A stretch of DNA of 64,000 bases from Petropleomorpha daqingensis (GTDB taxonomy: Bacteria; Actinomycetota; Actinomycetes; Mycobacteriales; Geodermatophilaceae), in the NCBI RefSeq assembly GCF_013408985.1, contig NZ_JACBZT010000001.1, positions 3,861,197-3,925,196 on the forward strand. The letters run 5' to 3'. The notes beneath the pieces were generated by a model. The model made no database searches. It was not told where the DNA came from and was given only the letters and a program-made list of their open reading frames with translations. Made by a program: the position numbers and the translations under genes. Below are positions 63,084-64,000 of this stretch, piece by piece (the first letter of the stretch is position 1; each line of letters starts with the position of its first letter).

Positions 63084-64000
63084 ATGGCCGAGGAGGCGAC
63101 GGGCTGGGGCGGCGCGGTGTGGGCGGCCGCGGACCTGGTGACCCCGATGGCGATCCGGGTGGCGGCGACGCTGCGTCTGGCCGACTCCATCGCGGCGGGC
63201 ACGCGGACGGCCGCCGACCTGGCTGCCGCCGTGCATGTTGACCCTGACGCGCTGGCACGGCTCATGGGGCACCTGGTCACGGCCGGCGTGCTCACCCGGA
63301 CCGACGGCGGCTTCGGCCTGACCGCCGTCGGCGAGCAGCTCCGCGACGACCACCCGGCCGGCATCCGGCCCTGGCTCGACCTGGAGGGCGCGATCGGCCG
63401 CGCCGACCTGTGCTTCGTCGAGCTGCTGCACACCGTGCGCACCGGCGAGCCGGCCTACCCGCGCCGGTTCGGCCGGCCGTACTGGGACGACCTGTCCGCC
63501 GACGCCGGCCTGTTCGCCTCGTTCGACGCGCTGATGGGCGGCCGGCTGGCCGAGGACGCGCCCGTCGTCGCGACCGCCTACCCCTGGGGCTCGTTGCGGT
63601 CGGTCGTGGACGTCGGCGGGGGCGACGGCACGCTGCTGCTGGCGATCCTGCGCGAGCACCCGGAGCTGCGCGGGACGGTGGTCGACCTGGCCGGTCCGGC
63701 GGCCCGTGCCGGACGGGCGATCGCCGCGGCCGGGCTGGGGGAGCGGGCGGACGCCGTCGCCGGCAGCTTCTTCGACCCGCTGCCCGCAGGCGCCGGCGGC
63801 TACCTGCTCTCCGGCGTCCTGCACGACTGGGACGACGAGCCCGCCGGCCGGATCCTGCGGCGCTGCGCCGAGGCGGCAGGGGAGACCGGGCGGGTGCTGG
63901 TCGTGGACCACGTCGGCGGCCCCGTGGACACGGAGGGCGACCTGCGCATGCTGGCCTACGTCCGCGGCCGTGAGCGCGACCTCGACCAGCTGGCGTCGCT
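63084..64000 (+). CDS. SAM-dependent O-methyltransferase, N-terminal part
   Basis: The gene runs off the right edge; ~305 residues are present. The N-terminal winged-helix dimerisation part (VTPMAIRVAATLRLADSIAA, then AALARLMGHLV-like DALARLMGHLVTAGVLTR) and the SAM-binding VVDVGGGDGTLLLAIL are visible. SGVLHDWDDEPAGRILRRC and LVVDHVGGPV fit the O-methyltransferase (carminomycin/hydroxyneurosporene-type) family. Likely acts on an aromatic or polyketide hydroxyl; the substrate is unknown. GAGGAGGGG precedes the ATG. No stop is reached. Confidence 0.85.
   Translation, partial: MAEEATGWGGAVWAAADLVTPMAIRVAATLRLADSIAAGTRTAADLAAAVHVDPDALARLMGHLVTAGVLTRTDGGFGLTAVGEQLRDDHPAGIRPWLDLEGAIGRADLCFVELLHTVRTGEPAYPRRFGRPYWDDLSADAGLFASFDALMGGRLAEDAPVVATAYPWGSLRSVVDVGGGDGTLLLAILREHPELRGTVVDLAGPAARAGRAIAAAGLGERADAVAGSFFDPLPAGAGGYLLSGVLHDWDDEPAGRILRRCAEAAGETGRVLVVDHVGGPVDTEGDLRMLAYVRGRERDLDQLAS

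Overview
This window is a chromosomal segment of a very GC-rich actinobacterium. Codon third positions are almost all G/C, many starts are GTG, genes are often joined by ATGA/GTGA overlaps, and several families (DUF6325, DUF7144, three-helix-bundle dimerization, an Rv1733c-like membrane protein, Abhydrolase_9) are actinobacterial. Gene content resembles Geodermatophilaceae or relatives, but that placement is an inference. No tRNA, rRNA, CRISPR array, transposase or integrase was seen.

Layout. 1-1.9 kb: minus-strand operon of a nonapeptide-repeat protein, an RDD protein and an AI-2E-type transporter (cut by the left edge). 2.2-8.6 kb: a large MalT/LuxR-type regulator, then small stress-type proteins (DUF7144, DUF6325, Rv1733c-like, PLDc_N/SHOCT membrane proteins, two paralogous small proteins). 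8.6-15 kb: MFS exporter, carboxymuconolactone-decarboxylase-like protein, GH15 hydrolase, K+ channel, DUF2252 protein, lipoprotein. 15-24.4 kb: HdeD-like, SHOCT and DUF1269 proteins, glutamate decarboxylase, GlgX, an MGH1/GH63-like hydrolase and a DMT transporter. 24.5-38 kb: an arginine deiminase island (permease, arcA, permease, P-type ATPase, then arcB, arcC, a second P-type ATPase, class II amidotransferase, YbdK-type ligase). 38-45.4 kb: an AraC regulator divergent from a catabolic cluster (quinone oxidoreductase, TauD/TfdA dioxygenase, BKACE-type enzyme), followed after a terminator by an MFS carrier, an alpha/beta hydrolase and a YeiH-type transporter. 45.5-55.3 kb: another PLDc_N protein, two divergent Abhydrolase_9 membrane hydrolases, a CPBP protease, a SulP transporter, a stand-alone LuxR helix-turn-helix, PQ-loop and COG4280 membrane proteins. 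55.3-58 kb: a Rep-like winged-helix protein and two HTH proteins around six TTGCGCAA boxes. 58-64 kb: a membrane protein, a single-chain SEDS glycosyltransferase-PBP transpeptidase fusion, a convergent MreB-like gene and a methyltransferase cut by the right edge.

The main discovery is a repeated 17-bp inverted-repeat site, TCATCC-N5-GGATGA with variants, found about 20 times, almost always between genes. Its edge lies 34-36 nt from starts that have no Shine-Dalgarno sequence (predicted leaderless) and mostly 55-69 nt from starts that have one. Both fit an activator centred near -43. The sites stand in front of nearly all the stress, acid, arginine deiminase, glycogen/trehalose and membrane genes, but not the AraC catabolic cluster or the cell-wall genes. 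I infer one regulon for energy, hypoxia or acid stress, comparable in content to the mycobacterial DosR regulon but with a different site. In it, arginine fermentation would supply ATP, glutamate decarboxylase and HdeD would handle acid, stored carbohydrate would be mobilised, and P-type pumps and small membrane proteins would protect the envelope. The regulator itself cannot be named from the window.
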